Assembly (NCBI GenBank): GCA_017309275.1
Contig: JAFKLT010000058.1
Span: 1-62,195, forward strand
Source: Sphingomonadales bacterium
GTDB lineage: Bacteria; Pseudomonadota; Alphaproteobacteria; Sphingomonadales; Sphingomonadaceae
Direction of reading: 5' to 3'
DNA length: 62,195 nt
The translations under genes were made by a program, and so were the position numbers. The notes below the pieces were generated by a model. That model ran no database searches. It saw only the letters and a list, made by a program, of their open reading frames with translations, and was not told where the DNA came from. Each line of letters begins with the position of its first letter. Positions within the stretch are counted from its first letter, which is position 1. Positions 8,353 to 16,853 of the stretch are shown piece by piece.

Positions 8353-9078
8353 ATGATCGACCTGCATTATTCGGCGACGCCGAACGGACAGAAGATCGCG
8401 ATCATGCTCGAGGAGATCGGAGCGCCCCATCGCGTGATCCCTTATGATATCTTCGAAGGCGATCAGTTGACCGAGGCGTTTGGGCGTATCAACCCGAACC
8501 ACAAGCTGCCCGCGATCGTCGACCAGAGCCCGGCGGACGGCGGCGAACCGGTGACGGTCTTCGAGTCGGGAGCAATCTTGCAATATCTGGCCGAAAAGGG
8601 CGGGCGCTTTCTGCCCGCATCGGGCGCCGCGCGTGCCGCGACATTGTCGTGGCTTACCTGGCAGGTGGCGGGACTGGGGCCCATGGGTGGGCAGGCCAGC
8701 CATTTCCTTCGCTATGCGCCGGCGGGGCAGGATTATGCGGTCGCGCGCTATACGAAGGAGGTGCAGCGCCTGTTGACCGTGCTCGAAAAGCGGTTGGAGA
8801 AAAACGCCTATGTCGCGGGCGATGACTATACGATCGCCGATATGGCGATCTGGCCCGGCCGTGCCTCGGCGTTCGTCATGGGCATGGGGCTCGACGAATG
8901 GCCCGCAATGAAGGACTGGTTCGAACGGATTCGCGAACGACCGGCCGTTGCTCGTGCCATGGCGCGCGCCGACCTTGCCGCACCGGCAAAATATATCGGA
9001 CGCCACCAGACGCTCGACGAAAAACAATGGTCGAACATGTTCGGCGATGCGAACCACGCGGCGGTGACGAAGGACTGA
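8353..9078 (+). CDS. glutathione transferase, Nu class (YfcG/Ure2p-like), copy 2
   Basis: A 241-residue Nu-class GST closely similar to copy 1 in motifs: SATPNGQK at residues 7-14 (Thr/Asn glutathione site), KLPAIVD, ESGAILQYLAEK and the helical-domain motif TIADMAIWPG. It even shares the C-terminal EKQWSNMFG stretch with copy 1 (EEQWSNLFG), so the two probably arose by duplication. It is the second gene after DUF3237. Expected activity is glutathione conjugation, thiol lysis or disulfide reduction in the cytoplasm. The conserved C-terminal tail may help shape a common substrate pocket. Confidence 0.88.
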   Translation: MIDLHYSATPNGQKIAIMLEEIGAPHRVIPYDIFEGDQLTEAFGRINPNHKLPAIVDQSPADGGEPVTVFESGAILQYLAEKGGRFLPASGAARAATLSWLTWQVAGLGPMGGQASHFLRYAPAGQDYAVARYTKEVQRLLTVLEKRLEKNAYVAGDDYTIADMAIWPGRASAFVMGMGLDEWPAMKDWFERIRERPAVARAMARADLAAPAKYIGRHQTLDEKQWSNMFGDANHAAVTKD

Positions 9079-9088
9079 GAGCCCGCGG

Positions 9089-9793
9089 TCAGCGTGGCGC
9101 GTGTTGCCGCTCGCCCCACAGGATTGCGCGATGTTCGTCGGTGAATCCGGTCAGGCCGCCCTCGATCGTTTCGGCGCGGGCGATGCCGACCTTCATTCCC
9201 TCGGCCACCGCCGGGCGCGCGAGCATCGCCGTGCCCCAGCGCTCGACGTTCGGAAACCGCCCGGCCTTGTCGATGAACTGGCGCCGCAGATAGGGAAGAG
9301 TGGCCATGTCGGCGATCGTATAATCGTCGCCCGCCAGCCACTCGGCTTCGCCGAGGCGCTTGTCGAGGACCATCATCAGCCGGTCGACCTCGCGGCTGTA
9401 GCGCTCGATCGCATAGTCGTGCCGATCCTTGGCATAATGGGTGAAATGCGCTTCCTGTCCGAACATCGGGCCGACGCCCGACACCTGAAACATCAGCCAT
9501 TGCCAGCAGATCGCGCGCTTCACGGGATCTTCGGGAATGAAGCGGCCGGTCTTCTGCGCGAGGTAAAGCAGGATTGCCCCGGTCTCCCACAGCACGAAAC
9601 CCGGGCCTTCGGGGCCTTCGTCGTCGACGATCACGGGCGTCTTGTTGTTCGGGTTCAGCGCGAGGAACGCCGGGGTCAGCTGATCGCCCGCCAGGATATC
9701 GATCGGCTCGAGCCGCCATTCGATCCCCATTTCGATCAGCGCGATCGCGATCTTGCGCGCGTTGGGCGTCGGCCCACCGTAAAGCGTGATCAT
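9089..9793 (-). CDS. glutathione transferase, Nu class-like, divergent copy 3
   Basis: A 234-residue GST related to the other two but more divergent. The active-site loop reads GPTPNARK instead of TPNGHK/TPNGQK, the cis-Pro region is KTPVIVD, and the gamma-Glu-binding motif is ETGAIL. TIADMATLPY marks the helical domain. It lacks the WSN-F-G tail of copies 1 and 2, so it may do a different step such as glutathione removal rather than addition. It follows the CoA-transferase gene by four bases on the minus strand, in a two-gene operon, and converges on copy 2 with about ten bases between the stops. Confidence 0.85.
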   Translation of the reverse strand: MITLYGGPTPNARKIAIALIEMGIEWRLEPIDILAGDQLTPAFLALNPNNKTPVIVDDEGPEGPGFVLWETGAILLYLAQKTGRFIPEDPVKRAICWQWLMFQVSGVGPMFGQEAHFTHYAKDRHDYAIERYSREVDRLMMVLDKRLGEAEWLAGDDYTIADMATLPYLRRQFIDKAGRFPNVERWGTAMLARPAVAEGMKVGIARAETIEGGLTGFTDEHRAILWGERQHAPR

Positions 9794-9797
9794 GGCG

Positions 9798-10964
9798 TCA
9801 AGCCTCCCGGTCCAGCCAGCGCTTCAGCACGTCGGCGCTATCCTGTCCGACGGTCAGCGGGGCGGGGCGGCGGACGCTGCCCGGCGTTCCGGACAGTTTC
9901 GGAAAGACCCCTTGCATGGTGACTTCGCCCAGTTCTTCGTCCTCGACCGTCACCAGCGCCTCGCGTGCCGCGAAATGCGGGTCGGCCAGCATGTCTTCGG
10001 GATCATAGACGCGGCCGGCGGGAACGCTCGCCTCGATCATCTTCGCTTCGAGTTCGGCGATGGTCATCGTCGCGGTCCATTCGCCGATCAGCGCGTCGAG
10101 CTCTTCCTGACGCGCGCCGCGTGCGCGGTGCGTCGCATAGCGCTCGTCGCTGGCGAGTTCGGGCCTGCCCATCGCTGCGGCAAGGCGACCAAAGACGGCA
10201 TCCTGGTTGGCGCCGATCAGATATTCGCCGTCGCTGCACGGATAGACGTTCGACGGCGCGATGCCGGGCAGCGTCGACCCGGTGCGGCGACGCTTTGCGC
10301 CGCTTGCTGAATAATCGGATACGGTCGATTCCATCACCTGAAGCACGGCTTCATAGAGCGCCGAGTCGACGATCTGTCCTTCGCCGGTCTTGCTGCGGTG
10401 GTGCAGCGCGGCGAGGGCGCCCATACAGCCATAGGTCGCGGCCAGCGTGTCGCCGATCGATACGCCCATGCGCGCGGGCGGCAGGTCGGGATAACCGACG
10501 ATACCGCGCCATCCGCCCATCGCCTCGCCGATTCCGCCGAAGCCGGCGCGCGACGAATAGGGGCCCGTCTGGCCATAGCCCGATACGCGCACGACGATCA
10601 GGCCCGGGTTGGTCTTGCGCAGCTCGGCCGGGTCGAGATTCCATTTTTCCAGCGTGCCGGGGCGGAAGTTCTCGATGAGAATGTCGGCCTTCGCGATCAG
10701 GTCGCGCGCCAGTTGCTGCCCCTCTTCGGAACGGAGATCGACGGCGACCGAATATTTGTTTCGGGCGATCACCCGCCACCAGCTCGGCTTCTCTCCCTGG
10801 CCCCAGTTGCGCATCTGGTCGCCCGTGACCGGCGGCTCCAGCTTGACGATCTCGGCGCCCATGTCGCCGAGCAGCTGGCCACAGAAGGGGCCAGCGATCA
10901 GCTGTCCCATCTCCACGACCTTGATACCTTCCAGCGCTCCCCCGCCGCTGTTCGTTTTCGTCAT
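9798..10964 (-). CDS. class III CoA-transferase (CaiB/BaiF family)
   Basis: A 388-residue single-length CaiB/BaiF protein. The N-terminus LEGIKVVEMGQLIAGPFCGQ and DMGAEIVKLEPP are family hallmarks, ILIENFRPGTLEKW marks the CoA-binding region, and the expected catalytic aspartate lies in SIGDTLAAT (Asp172). It would transfer CoA between carboxylates, activating a pathway acid without ATP. An AAAGGA site precedes the ATG. The gene faces the HMG-CoA-lyase-like gene across copy 3 of the cluster A dyad. This suggests CoA activation followed by lyase cleavage. Donor and acceptor cannot be told from sequence. Confidence 0.9.
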   Translation of the reverse strand: MTKTNSGGGALEGIKVVEMGQLIAGPFCGQLLGDMGAEIVKLEPPVTGDQMRNWGQGEKPSWWRVIARNKYSVAVDLRSEEGQQLARDLIAKADILIENFRPGTLEKWNLDPAELRKTNPGLIVVRVSGYGQTGPYSSRAGFGGIGEAMGGWRGIVGYPDLPPARMGVSIGDTLAATYGCMGALAALHHRSKTGEGQIVDSALYEAVLQVMESTVSDYSASGAKRRRTGSTLPGIAPSNVYPCSDGEYLIGANQDAVFGRLAAAMGRPELASDERYATHRARGARQEELDALIGEWTATMTIAELEAKMIEASVPAGRVYDPEDMLADPHFAAREALVTVEDEELGEVTMQGVFPKLSGTPGSVRRPAPLTVGQDSADVLKRWLDREA

Positions 10965-11025
10965 GTCATTCCTTTCGGGGTCGGGCCTGATAGAGATGAG
11001 GCCGCGCTGCCCATTGGCTCTTTAT

Positions 11026-11041
11026 ACTTAGAATGCTATGT
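11026..11041. promoter_or_regulatory. operator-like dyad, cluster A motif copy 3
   Basis: ACTTAGAATGCTATGT keeps the ACTTAG half exactly and has CTATGT for CTAAGT, with four bases between the halves as in the other two copies. It lies between the divergent CoA-transferase and lyase genes, 62 bases from the former start and 44 from the latter. Confidence 0.52.
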
Positions 11042-11084
11042 AATTTTCAACCTGCTAAATGACTCGAACAATTCGGGACGCAAG

Positions 11085-11990
11085 ATGCTGAAAAACAGAC
11101 AAGTGGAAATGGTCGAAGTCGGTCCGCGCGACGGCCTTCAGAATGAATCCGCGATCGTGTCGACCGCCGACAAGGCCGAATTGATCCGTCGGGCGATCGG
11201 CTATGGCGCCCGGCGTATCGAGGTCACGAGCTTCGTCAACCCGAAGAAGGTGCCGCAGCTTGCCGACGCCGAGGATCTGGTTGCGATGCTGCCCGACCGC
11301 GAGGACGTTACCTACATCGGCCTGGTCCTCAATCGCCGCGGCGCCGAGCGTGCGCTGGCGACCGGCCGGATCGACGAGCTGGGCGCGGTCTGCGTGACCA
11401 GCGACAGCTTCGGCATCCGCAACCAGGGACAGACGTCGGACGAATCGCTGGCCGCGGCGATGGAGATCGTCGCGCTGGCGAAGCAGGCCGGGCGTGGCGG
11501 GCAGATCACTATCGCAACCGCCTTTGGCTGTCCGTTCGAGGGTGAGGTCTCGATCGGCCGCGTCGTCGACATGGCCAAGCGCGCGGCCGATGCGGCGCCC
11601 CGGGAAATCGCGCTGGCCGATACGATCGGGGTTGGGGTGCCCGCGCAAGTCGCCGAGATGGTAGGCCGGGTGCGCGATGCGGTGGGCGGGCTGCCGGTCC
11701 GCGTCCATTTCCACAACACGCGCAACACCGGCCTCGCCAATGTGTGGGCGGCGGTAAATGAGGGCGCGGCGACGGTCGATGCTTCGCTCGGCGGGCTGGG
11801 CGGTTGCCCCTTCGCACCGGGCGCGGCAGGCAATGTGCCGACCGAGGATGTCGCCTACATGCTCGACCGCAGCGGCGTCGCGACGGGGCTTTCGCTGCCC
11901 GATGTTGTCGACGCGGCGGCCTGGTTTACCGACGTCATGGGGCGGCCGCTTCCCGCGATGGTCAGCCGGGCGCCGGCTTTTCCCGCATAA
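11085..11990 (+). CDS. hydroxymethylglutaryl-CoA lyase-like enzyme
   Basis: A 301-residue TIM-barrel protein of the HMGL/DRE metallolyase family. VEVGPRDGLQNE at residues 10-21 carries the Arg-Asp pair of the active site, the metal-binding HFH is in VRVHFHNTRNTG, and GCPFAPGAAGN is the cysteine loop signature. In true HMG-CoA lyases the His pair is followed by Asp (HxHDTxG); here it is Asn, with an NTRNTG loop, so a different 3-hydroxy-acyl-CoA may be cleaved to acetyl-CoA plus a ketone or keto acid. The start has only a weak ribosome site. It is paired by a divergent promoter with the CoA-transferase. Confidence 0.85.
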   Translation: MLKNRQVEMVEVGPRDGLQNESAIVSTADKAELIRRAIGYGARRIEVTSFVNPKKVPQLADAEDLVAMLPDREDVTYIGLVLNRRGAERALATGRIDELGAVCVTSDSFGIRNQGQTSDESLAAAMEIVALAKQAGRGGQITIATAFGCPFEGEVSIGRVVDMAKRAADAAPREIALADTIGVGVPAQVAEMVGRVRDAVGGLPVRVHFHNTRNTGLANVWAAVNEGAATVDASLGGLGGCPFAPGAAGNVPTEDVAYMLDRSGVATGLSLPDVVDAAAWFTDVMGRPLPAMVSRAPAFPA

Positions 11991-12071
11991 CATATCGGTA
12001 GCCTTGCTCCGCAGCGGTTCGCGCGCGATACTCTGATCCGAAACGGGTCGTCGCGTTTTGAGGAGGCGGGT

Positions 12072-12545
12072 ATGAAGCGGATGATCTGGGCGGCCTTTCT
12101 GGTCGCTGCCATGGTTCCGGTCGGTGCAGCGGCGCAAGGTAGCGACGCCGAGGATACCGAAGACGCGTCGATCGTCATCGAGGCGAAGACCTTCATGGCG
12201 GGATATGCCGGCGACCTGATCGGTGGTGACCGGAATGCGATCACCAATCGCTATGACCGGCGCGGCGCGTGGCGGGTCGGCGAGGGCGAAAAAGTTTTTG
12301 AGAGCTGGGACGCCATCCGCCGCCTCTATGCCGAAAAGTGGCAGAAGCCCGCCAGCTTTGGCTGGCGCGACCTGAGCTATGAGCCGATCGGCCCCGATGC
12401 CATCGTCATCGTCGGGCTGTTCGACTGGGGCCTCGAAGACGGCGGACCGCCCATCACGCTTTCCTACACCGCTTTGCTGACGCGACAGGAAGGCGAGCTT
12501 CGCATCCGGGTGGAAGACGAAAGCGCGGCGCCGTCGAAGCCTTGA
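12072..12545 (+). CDS. exported NTF2-like / DUF4440-type protein
   Basis: A 157-residue protein with a clear signal peptide (about residues 1-22, ending GAAAQ). The mature part resembles the NTF2/DUF4440 fold: helix IVIEAKTFMAGYAGDLIGGD, then RYDRRGAWRVGEGEKV and a C-terminal beta sheet. It is probably periplasmic. A GAGGAGG ribosome site lies seven bases before the ATG. It stands alone between the lyase gene and a convergent prolyl oligopeptidase gene. A strong hairpin lies directly after its stop. No function can be assigned. Confidence 0.7.
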   Translation: MKRMIWAAFLVAAMVPVGAAAQGSDAEDTEDASIVIEAKTFMAGYAGDLIGGDRNAITNRYDRRGAWRVGEGEKVFESWDAIRRLYAEKWQKPASFGWRDLSYEPIGPDAIVIVGLFDWGLEDGGPPITLSYTALLTRQEGELRIRVEDESAAPSKP

Positions 12546-12550
12546 ACGCG

Positions 12551-12576
12551 GCCATTCCCGCGGCAGCGGGAATGGC
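12551..12576. terminator. strong hairpin between convergent genes
   Basis: GCCATTCCCGC and GCGGGAATGGC form a perfect 11-bp stem with a GGCA tetraloop. It lies between the stops of the NTF2-like gene (plus) and the prolyl oligopeptidase gene (minus). There is no clear T-tract on either strand, so it may work as a bidirectional barrier or need Rho. Confidence 0.6.
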
Positions 12577-12585
12577 GCGAGCGAG

Positions 12586-14697
12586 CTATCTCTTCTCCAC
12601 CAGTTCGCGCAGGAGAAAGGCGTGGAGCATCGCCGCGCGTACCGCATCCTCGGCATGGTCGGCGCCGACCGAATGGCCGCCTTCCAGATATTCGTGATAA
12701 TAGACCTTGTTGCCATATTCGCCCAGGCGCGCGGCGAATTTGCGCGCGTGGCCGGGATGGACGCGGTCGTCCTTCGTCGACAGGTACAGAAAGATCGGGG
12801 GGTATTTCACGCCCTTGCGGATGTTCTGATACGGCGAATATTTCGACATGAACGCCCAGTCGTCGGGATTGTCGGGGTTGCCATATTCGGCGACCCATGA
12901 CGCGCCCGCCAGCATCTTGTTGTAGCGCCGCATGTCCTTGAGCGGCGAGCCGGAGATCACCGCGCCGTAAAGATCGGGGCGCTGCGTCATCGCCGCGCCG
13001 ACGAGCACGCCGCCGTTCGAGCGCCCCGATATGGCGATCTTGCCCTTGCGGCTTACGCCGGTGGCGACGAGATCCTCCGCGACAGCGTGCAGGTCGTCGA
13101 AGCTGTTCTGGCGCTTTTCGCGCAGCGCCGCCTGGTGCCATGCCGGCCCATATTCACCGCCGCCGCGGATGTTCGCCAGCACATAGGCATTGCCGTCCTC
13201 GACCCAGAAGAGGCCGAGCGGACCCGCGCGGTAGGGCTGGCCGGTGAGGTAGCCGGGCGTCTGCGCCGCGCGGAAACCGCCATAGGCATGGACGAGCGCC
13301 GGAACGGGCCCCGACGCGCCCTTTTTGCGGACCAGAAAATAAGGGATTTTCGTGCCGTCCTTCGACGTCGCGAACCGCTTTTCGACCGTCATGTTCTTTG
13401 CATCGAACGTCGCGGGCAGACTCTGCACCGTTTGCGGCGCGGCGCCCTCTGACACCGCATAAAGCGTCGGCGGCATCAGCATGGTCTCCGCCGTCGCGAA
13501 GATGGTATCGCGCTTGCCGATCGCGCCGGCGATGCCGACGGTTGCATTGTCGGCGAGCGGGACCTGCTTCTGGCTCCAGTTGCCGGTGGCGGGGTCGCGG
13601 CGCAATGCGAACAGCTTGCCTTCGACATCGTCGAGCGCCTTCACCCACAGGATATTATCGGTCGCGGTGACATTCTCGATCGCCTGCGCCTTCGTCGGGG
13701 TCATCGCGGTGATGATCGGCACCTGTCGGCCAGCCGCCATGTCGGCGAGCGAGAGCGATACGAGCGAGCCGGCCGGGACGTCGGCCCAATCGCGGTTGAG
13801 GAAGAGGATCAATTGACCGTCGATGACGTCTCGGACGCTGGCGGTGTCGGGGATGATCGTCGAGATATAGCGCGACGCGTCGGTGTTCGGCAGCTTGTAG
13901 TCGGTGGTGTAGAAGGTCTTGCCGCGGCTGATCATCGGCCAGCGCTTGTCACCGTCGGTGAAGGCGAAGACGTTCATGCCGACATCCTCATGCTCGCCCT
14001 CGGCGACCGTCTGGGCAGTCGATAGCGGCGTGCCGCGCTTCCAGCGCTTTACGATGCGCGGATAGCCCGATGCGGTCATGCTGCCGTCGCCAAAGTCGGT
14101 CGCGACGAGCAAGGTGTCGGCATTTTCCCAGGTCACGCTGCTCTTCGCCTGCGGCAGGGTGAAGCCGTCCTTCACGAAGCTCTTGGTCGTGCGGTCCCAT
14201 TCGCGGACGATGTCGGCGTCGGTTCCGCCGGGGCTGACCGATATCAGGCAGCGCTTATATTCGGGCGCGAGGCAGTCGGCGCCGTGCCAGACCCAGCTTT
14301 GCTTCTCCGCCTTGCCGAGCGCGTCGACGTCGATCAGCGTCGTCCATTGCGGTTTGCCGGCAAGATAGGCGTCGAGCGGGCTCTGCCGCCATATGCCGCG
14401 AGGGTTGTTCGCGTCGCGCCAGAAGTTGGTGATAGTGTCGCCCATCACGTCGCCGGGTTCGGCGATCTGGCGATCGTCGTCGAGGATGGCCTTTGCCCGC
14501 TGACGGTCCTTTTCGAAGCCGGGACGGCCGAGGATCAGCTTGTCGGTGGCCGCATTTTCCTTTTTCACCCAATCGAGGGCCTTGGGGCCTTCGATGTCTT
14601 CCAGCCACAGCCAGGGATCGTCTTCGCCCGCTGCGGCAAAGGAAACGGCGGCGAAGGAACAACTCAGGGCCAGCGCGGCAAGGGTGGCGCGGATCAT
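12586..14697 (-). CDS. exported prolyl oligopeptidase (S9 family)
   Basis: A 703-residue S9A-type serine peptidase with a signal peptide (MIRATLAALALSCSFAAVSFA). An N-terminal EDDPWLWLEDIEG motif opens the seven-bladed propeller, and the C-terminal alpha/beta-hydrolase domain contains the nucleophile elbow SGRSNGG, the aspartate in STKDDRVHPGHA and the histidine in EGGHSVGADH. All triad residues are present. It would cleave short proline-containing peptides in the periplasm. I chose the ATG at 14697, which begins the signal peptide; longer in-frame starts have no such feature. It is likely monocistronic and unrelated to the catabolic clusters. Confidence 0.92.
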   Translation of the reverse strand: MIRATLAALALSCSFAAVSFAAAGEDDPWLWLEDIEGPKALDWVKKENAATDKLILGRPGFEKDRQRAKAILDDDRQIAEPGDVMGDTITNFWRDANNPRGIWRQSPLDAYLAGKPQWTTLIDVDALGKAEKQSWVWHGADCLAPEYKRCLISVSPGGTDADIVREWDRTTKSFVKDGFTLPQAKSSVTWENADTLLVATDFGDGSMTASGYPRIVKRWKRGTPLSTAQTVAEGEHEDVGMNVFAFTDGDKRWPMISRGKTFYTTDYKLPNTDASRYISTIIPDTASVRDVIDGQLILFLNRDWADVPAGSLVSLSLADMAAGRQVPIITAMTPTKAQAIENVTATDNILWVKALDDVEGKLFALRRDPATGNWSQKQVPLADNATVGIAGAIGKRDTIFATAETMLMPPTLYAVSEGAAPQTVQSLPATFDAKNMTVEKRFATSKDGTKIPYFLVRKKGASGPVPALVHAYGGFRAAQTPGYLTGQPYRAGPLGLFWVEDGNAYVLANIRGGGEYGPAWHQAALREKRQNSFDDLHAVAEDLVATGVSRKGKIAISGRSNGGVLVGAAMTQRPDLYGAVISGSPLKDMRRYNKMLAGASWVAEYGNPDNPDDWAFMSKYSPYQNIRKGVKYPPIFLYLSTKDDRVHPGHARKFAARLGEYGNKVYYHEYLEGGHSVGADHAEDAVRAAMLHAFLLRELVEKR

Positions 14698-14771
14698 GTC
14701 TTGGAATTCTCCCCAGGGGTGTGAAGGCGCTGTGCTAGCACCATCAGACACCCCAGGGGAAGGGGGCGCCC

Positions 14772-15194
14772 CTATTGATCGATGATGATCGTGCCCGGAT
14801 GGTGCTTGTCCAGATGCTTCTTGATGATCTTGAGGTTGCGCGTGTTCGAACGGAACAGAAAGTCGAACGCGTCGCCGACAAGCGGAACCGCGCCAAGCGC
14901 GGTGTCGAACCCGAGATTGCCGACCATCCGCCAGATCTTCCACTTCGGCATGCCGAGATTGCGGGCTTCCCAGATGATGTAAGCACCCATCGTCGCGGTG
15001 ATGACGTCGCCGACCACCGGCACGAGCCCGACGATCGCGTCGAGCCCCACCGGCCGGTTGATGCCGGGGATAACGAAGCTGCGTTCCAGCAGAAACTCCA
15101 GCGTTTCGATGCGCTTTCGGAGCGATTCCGGGTCACGGCGATTCTGGATCAGCGCATCGAAGATCGCATCGGGATTCGGTGTCGAAGGGGCCAT
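14772..15194 (-). CDS. DUF4112 membrane-associated protein
   Basis: A 140-residue protein with the DUF4112 pattern: LEFLLERSFVIPGINRPVGLDAIVGLVPVVGD, a hydrophobic hairpin ITATMGAYIIWEA, then the repeat-like FDTALGAVPLVGDAFDFLFR and a basic tail RNLKIIKKHLDKH. The two G-x-VPLVGD motifs are the family hallmark. Function is unknown. The ATG at 15194 follows AAAGGACCCC; the 20 upstream in-frame codons do not resemble the family. It lies 43 bases downstream of the lipoprotein gene on the same strand and may be co-transcribed with it. Confidence 0.82.
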   Translation of the reverse strand: MAPSTPNPDAIFDALIQNRRDPESLRKRIETLEFLLERSFVIPGINRPVGLDAIVGLVPVVGDVITATMGAYIIWEARNLGMPKWKIWRMVGNLGFDTALGAVPLVGDAFDFLFRSNTRNLKIIKKHLDKHHPGTIIIDQ

Positions 15195-15237
15195 CGGGGT
15201 CCTTTCAGGCAGCGCCCGGGGGTGAAGCGCCGCTGTA

Positions 15238-16731
15238 TTAGTTAGGTAAGGCAATCAACCGATTCAATGGGTGCGCCGCACGGGCGTTCGCACGCAGTCC
15301 GGTAAGCCGCTGCGACGCGACCGACCAGCGAAGCGGAGAGGCGAGAGGAATGAACGGGGTATAGCGCGCAAGGACCGCCTCGGCCTCGCTCACCTGCTGC
15401 GAGCGCTGGCCTGCGTCGATATTGTTCATCGTCGCCTCGATCAGGTCCTGCGCGTCGCGGTTGCATAGCGTGTCGCGCTGGCAGGAGAGGCGGCGCAGCG
15501 CCCATAGGGCGTCGTCGTTTGGAGCAACTTCGTCGATCAGCCGCAGGTCGGCGTCCGATGCCATGTTGACCCGGCGGCTTTCGATCCCCAGCCGTGCAAA
15601 ATCGGCGGCGACATAGGCGAAGAGAATGCGTCCGCCGGGGGTGGAGGGCACGGCGATGCGCAGCGGCTCGATCTCTCGGCCCGTCGCTCTCCAGGCATCG
15701 ACGACGCGCTTTGCCTGCACCAGGCGCGAGTCGTCGTCATACTCGGCCCAGGCCGGGATCAGCGGTTCGGCCCCGCCGTCGCGGCGATACACCGACGGGC
15801 GCAGCGTCACCTGCTGTTGCCATTCGGTGAGGCCGAACGCGTCGACAAGCCGCTGCCGTCGGATCGCGCGTGCGAGCGCGTCGCGATTGGCATCGGTGGC
15901 GAGGAAACCCTCGGCATTCAGGAAGGACAGGCCGAAAAGTCCGGGGGCCGGATCGACGATCAGGCGCGAGCGACCGATGTTCGACGCGGCAAAATAGGGG
16001 AGGGTCGAGAAGCGGCCGCCGATAACGCCATCGGCATAGCCGTTCTTGAAGCGCGCGAGGGCACCCTGCGGCGTGGTGCCGACAAGCTCGATCGACGCCG
16101 CGGGATCCGCTGCCGCGGCTTCGGCAGCTTCCTGATCTTCGGCAAGCGGATCTGGGACGGGCGACAGCAGGACGGCGCGGCCGATCTTTTTTGCGCGCAT
16201 CGGGCCCCAGCCCATGCCCTTGTAGACGATCGCCATCGACGGCTGGGCGAGGAGCTCCAGCATGTTGGGTTGCGGTACGGTCAGGCGGATTTCGATGACC
16301 GTGTCGGTCATCGCCTTGATCGTGTCGACCTCCGGAAAGTCGTCGCGCAGGACATGGGGGCTGGATCGTGCCAGATAAGACCGCAGCGTCGCCGCGACCT
16401 CCTCGGCCATCACCTTGCGGCCGTTCGTCCATTTGGCCTCGCGAATCCGGAAGATATAGCTGCGCCCATCGGCGGTGACGGTCCAGCGCTCGGCGAGGCC
16501 GGTTTCGATCTGCCCTTCGCCGTCGAAGCTGACGAGGCCTTGCGCCGCCAGATCGAGCAGCGCGGCATTGCCCGCCGACAACTCGCCGCCGAGCGGGGTT
16601 GCGCCGGCATTGAGCGGCCCGATCGCCGCGACCCTGACCGGGCCGCGCACGCCGAACAATCCGCAACTCGTCAACAGGAGCGAAGTGGACGCGGCAAGAA
16701 TGGCGATGGCGGCAGGACGAACGAAACGCAT
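15238..16731 (-). CDS. peptide/solute-binding lipoprotein (SBP_bac_5 type)
   Basis: A 497-residue extracytoplasmic solute-binding protein of the oligopeptide/nickel family 5. The ATG at 16731 opens a lipoprotein signal peptide with lipobox LLTSC (Cys about residue 22). Family motifs include GLAERWTVTADGRSYIFRIR and EAKWTNGRKVMAEEV. It would present a peptide or similar ligand to an ABC importer, but no permease or ATPase of that family is nearby. It is divergent from the crotonase gene at 16854. It may be an orphan component or serve a sensing role. Confidence 0.82.
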   Translation of the reverse strand: MRFVRPAAIAILAASTSLLLTSCGLFGVRGPVRVAAIGPLNAGATPLGGELSAGNAALLDLAAQGLVSFDGEGQIETGLAERWTVTADGRSYIFRIREAKWTNGRKVMAEEVAATLRSYLARSSPHVLRDDFPEVDTIKAMTDTVIEIRLTVPQPNMLELLAQPSMAIVYKGMGWGPMRAKKIGRAVLLSPVPDPLAEDQEAAEAAAADPAASIELVGTTPQGALARFKNGYADGVIGGRFSTLPYFAASNIGRSRLIVDPAPGLFGLSFLNAEGFLATDANRDALARAIRRQRLVDAFGLTEWQQQVTLRPSVYRRDGGAEPLIPAWAEYDDDSRLVQAKRVVDAWRATGREIEPLRIAVPSTPGGRILFAYVAADFARLGIESRRVNMASDADLRLIDEVAPNDDALWALRRLSCQRDTLCNRDAQDLIEATMNNIDAGQRSQQVSEAEAVLARYTPFIPLASPLRWSVASQRLTGLRANARAAHPLNRLIALPN

Positions 16732-16853
16732 TGGGGACACATTAGGACGGCGCGTGTCGCAAGGCCATGCCCTATCGTGGTCGGCGCTTTCGATAGTGGC
16801 GGGCGGCGGGCGTCCGTCGATAATCGCAAACCCGCCGAAGGAAGGATGCCGCC

